NCBI RefSeq assembly: GCF_030463565.1
Contig: NC_134659.1
Span: forward strand, 6,952,511-7,016,510
Direction of reading: 5' to 3'
Length of the DNA stretch: 64,000 bases
DNA from: Pelecanus crispus
Taxonomy: Eukaryota; Chordata; Aves; Pelecaniformes; Pelecanidae
Shown here: piece by piece, positions 63,191 to 64,000 of the stretch
How the letters are laid out: every line of letters begins with the position of its first letter
How positions within the stretch are numbered: the first letter of the stretch is position 1
Program-made: the position numbers and the translations under genes
The notes under the pieces: model-generated
Told to the model about the DNA's origin: nothing
The model's input: the letters and a program-made list of their open reading frames with translations, nothing else
Databases searched by the model: none

Positions 63191-64000
63191 ATCCTTTTTT
63201 GCTGTAGCCTGTCAAGCAGCCAGAGCTCAGTATTCCAACCCTGCTCAGCTTCTGCCCTCTGAAGTCCCTCCACCTCACCGTGCCTCCTCTTTTTTCTCTC
63301 ATCTTTTGTAGGAAAGTGATTATTTTGGGCCAGCGTTTGTGGCACTCCCAGATTCCCTTAAGCAGTTGCAGGTCTGTGCAGGGGCACCCTCTAAAACCTC
63401 TGCTCTTCAGTCTGTTGTTGGAAGCCAGCGGCACTTATTCCTCCTCTGCCTTGGGGTAACAGACAACAGAACCCGGCCCACTGAAAATAAACAGTCTCGC
63501 TTCATCCAAACACCTTCCCCAGAATTGTCAGTGACCCAAATGTCAACATCAGGGAAAAATAAAAGCTCTCTGAAACCCAATCTTTCTGATGTGAGCCACA
63601 CCGCTGCTGTCCCGGCCCCCCGCACAGGCTGGGCGACCCCCTGAAGGTCTGCCTGGGGTCTGCAGCTGGAGCTCACTGGGGCCGTGCGAAACCTCGCCAG
63701 CAAAGCAGGCTCCGCACCGCAGGTGTGAGCTGCCAGCGCACAAAAACCACGGTGGTTTTAAGAAAAAGAAAAAAAAAAAAAAAGCAGCTTTTTCTTTTAG
63801 CAGCTAAAGCCTCGTTAATTTGAAGATTGAAAGGGCCACGCTACTGGAAACCGGCATCACAGCCCCAGCGGCAGGTCCGAACGGGGATTAAAAGGAACCA
63901 GCGTGAGACCCCGCGTCGGTGGGGTCCGGGGAAGCGGAGGGAAGCGCTGCGGGGGCCGAGCCGTCTCCTGCGCAAAGGATGGGGAGCTCTTAGATCCGCA
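63191..64000. other. Downstream flank, becoming GC-rich
   Basis: No coding exon recognised. Further AATAAA motifs occur near 63485 and 63555, and an A-rich run lies at about 63762-63784. The last 150 bp turn CpG-rich (ccccgcgtcggtggggtccgg), possibly the start of another CpG island beyond the edge. In human the next gene is LRRN2, but nothing here shows it. Confidence 0.35.

Noticed and set aside
63850-64000. Promoter or first exon of the next gene
   Set aside because: CpG-rich but truncated by the window edge; no coding or splice evidence.

Overview
This is vertebrate nuclear DNA, almost certainly from a bird. It carries CR1 LINE 3' ends, a solo LTR of a type I recognise from many Neoaves, very short GC-rich introns, and orthologues of three neighbouring human 1q32 genes in the human order: PPP1R15B, PIK3C2B, MDM4. 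No prokaryotic gene, CRISPR array or viral gene set is present. Most long open frames here come from GC-rich DNA and tandem repeats, not genes.

Layout. Positions 1-2117 are the AT-rich intron of PPP1R15B (minus strand). Its large first coding exon is 2118-3683, with a CpG-rich promoter up to about 4.15 kb. A 12-bp-unit minisatellite (4.39-5.06 kb) separates that promoter from the poly(A) end of PIK3C2B. PIK3C2B (minus strand) has 32 coding exons between 5892 and 21898; all phases join to 1,624 codons, including a 34-nt microexon. From 22 to 33 kb lies a GC-rich stretch, probably its 5' introns, with three large G-rich minisatellites and a CpG-rich candidate first exon near 32.6-32.8 kb. Two identical tRNA-Lys(TTT) genes face each other at 34.85 and 35.15 kb. 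The MDM4 (plus strand) CpG promoter and a candidate non-coding first exon follow at about 35.5-35.8 kb. Base composition turns AT-rich there. Ten MDM4 coding exons run from 42716 to 56826 (474 codons), followed by several kb of probable 3' UTR and flank with no recognisable gene.

Function. PPP1R15B brings PP1 to phospho-eIF2alpha and ends the integrated stress response. PIK3C2B is a class II phosphoinositide 3-kinase. MDM4 binds and restrains p53. They are neighbours by conserved synteny, not an operon. I found no new gene system. The observations most worth following are regulatory: an ATF4-C/EBP-type element and a strong-context uORF at PPP1R15B, a solo LTR ending 54 bp before an MDM4 exon, a convergent tRNA pair between two promoters, and G-quadruplex-type arrays on the sense strand of PIK3C2B.
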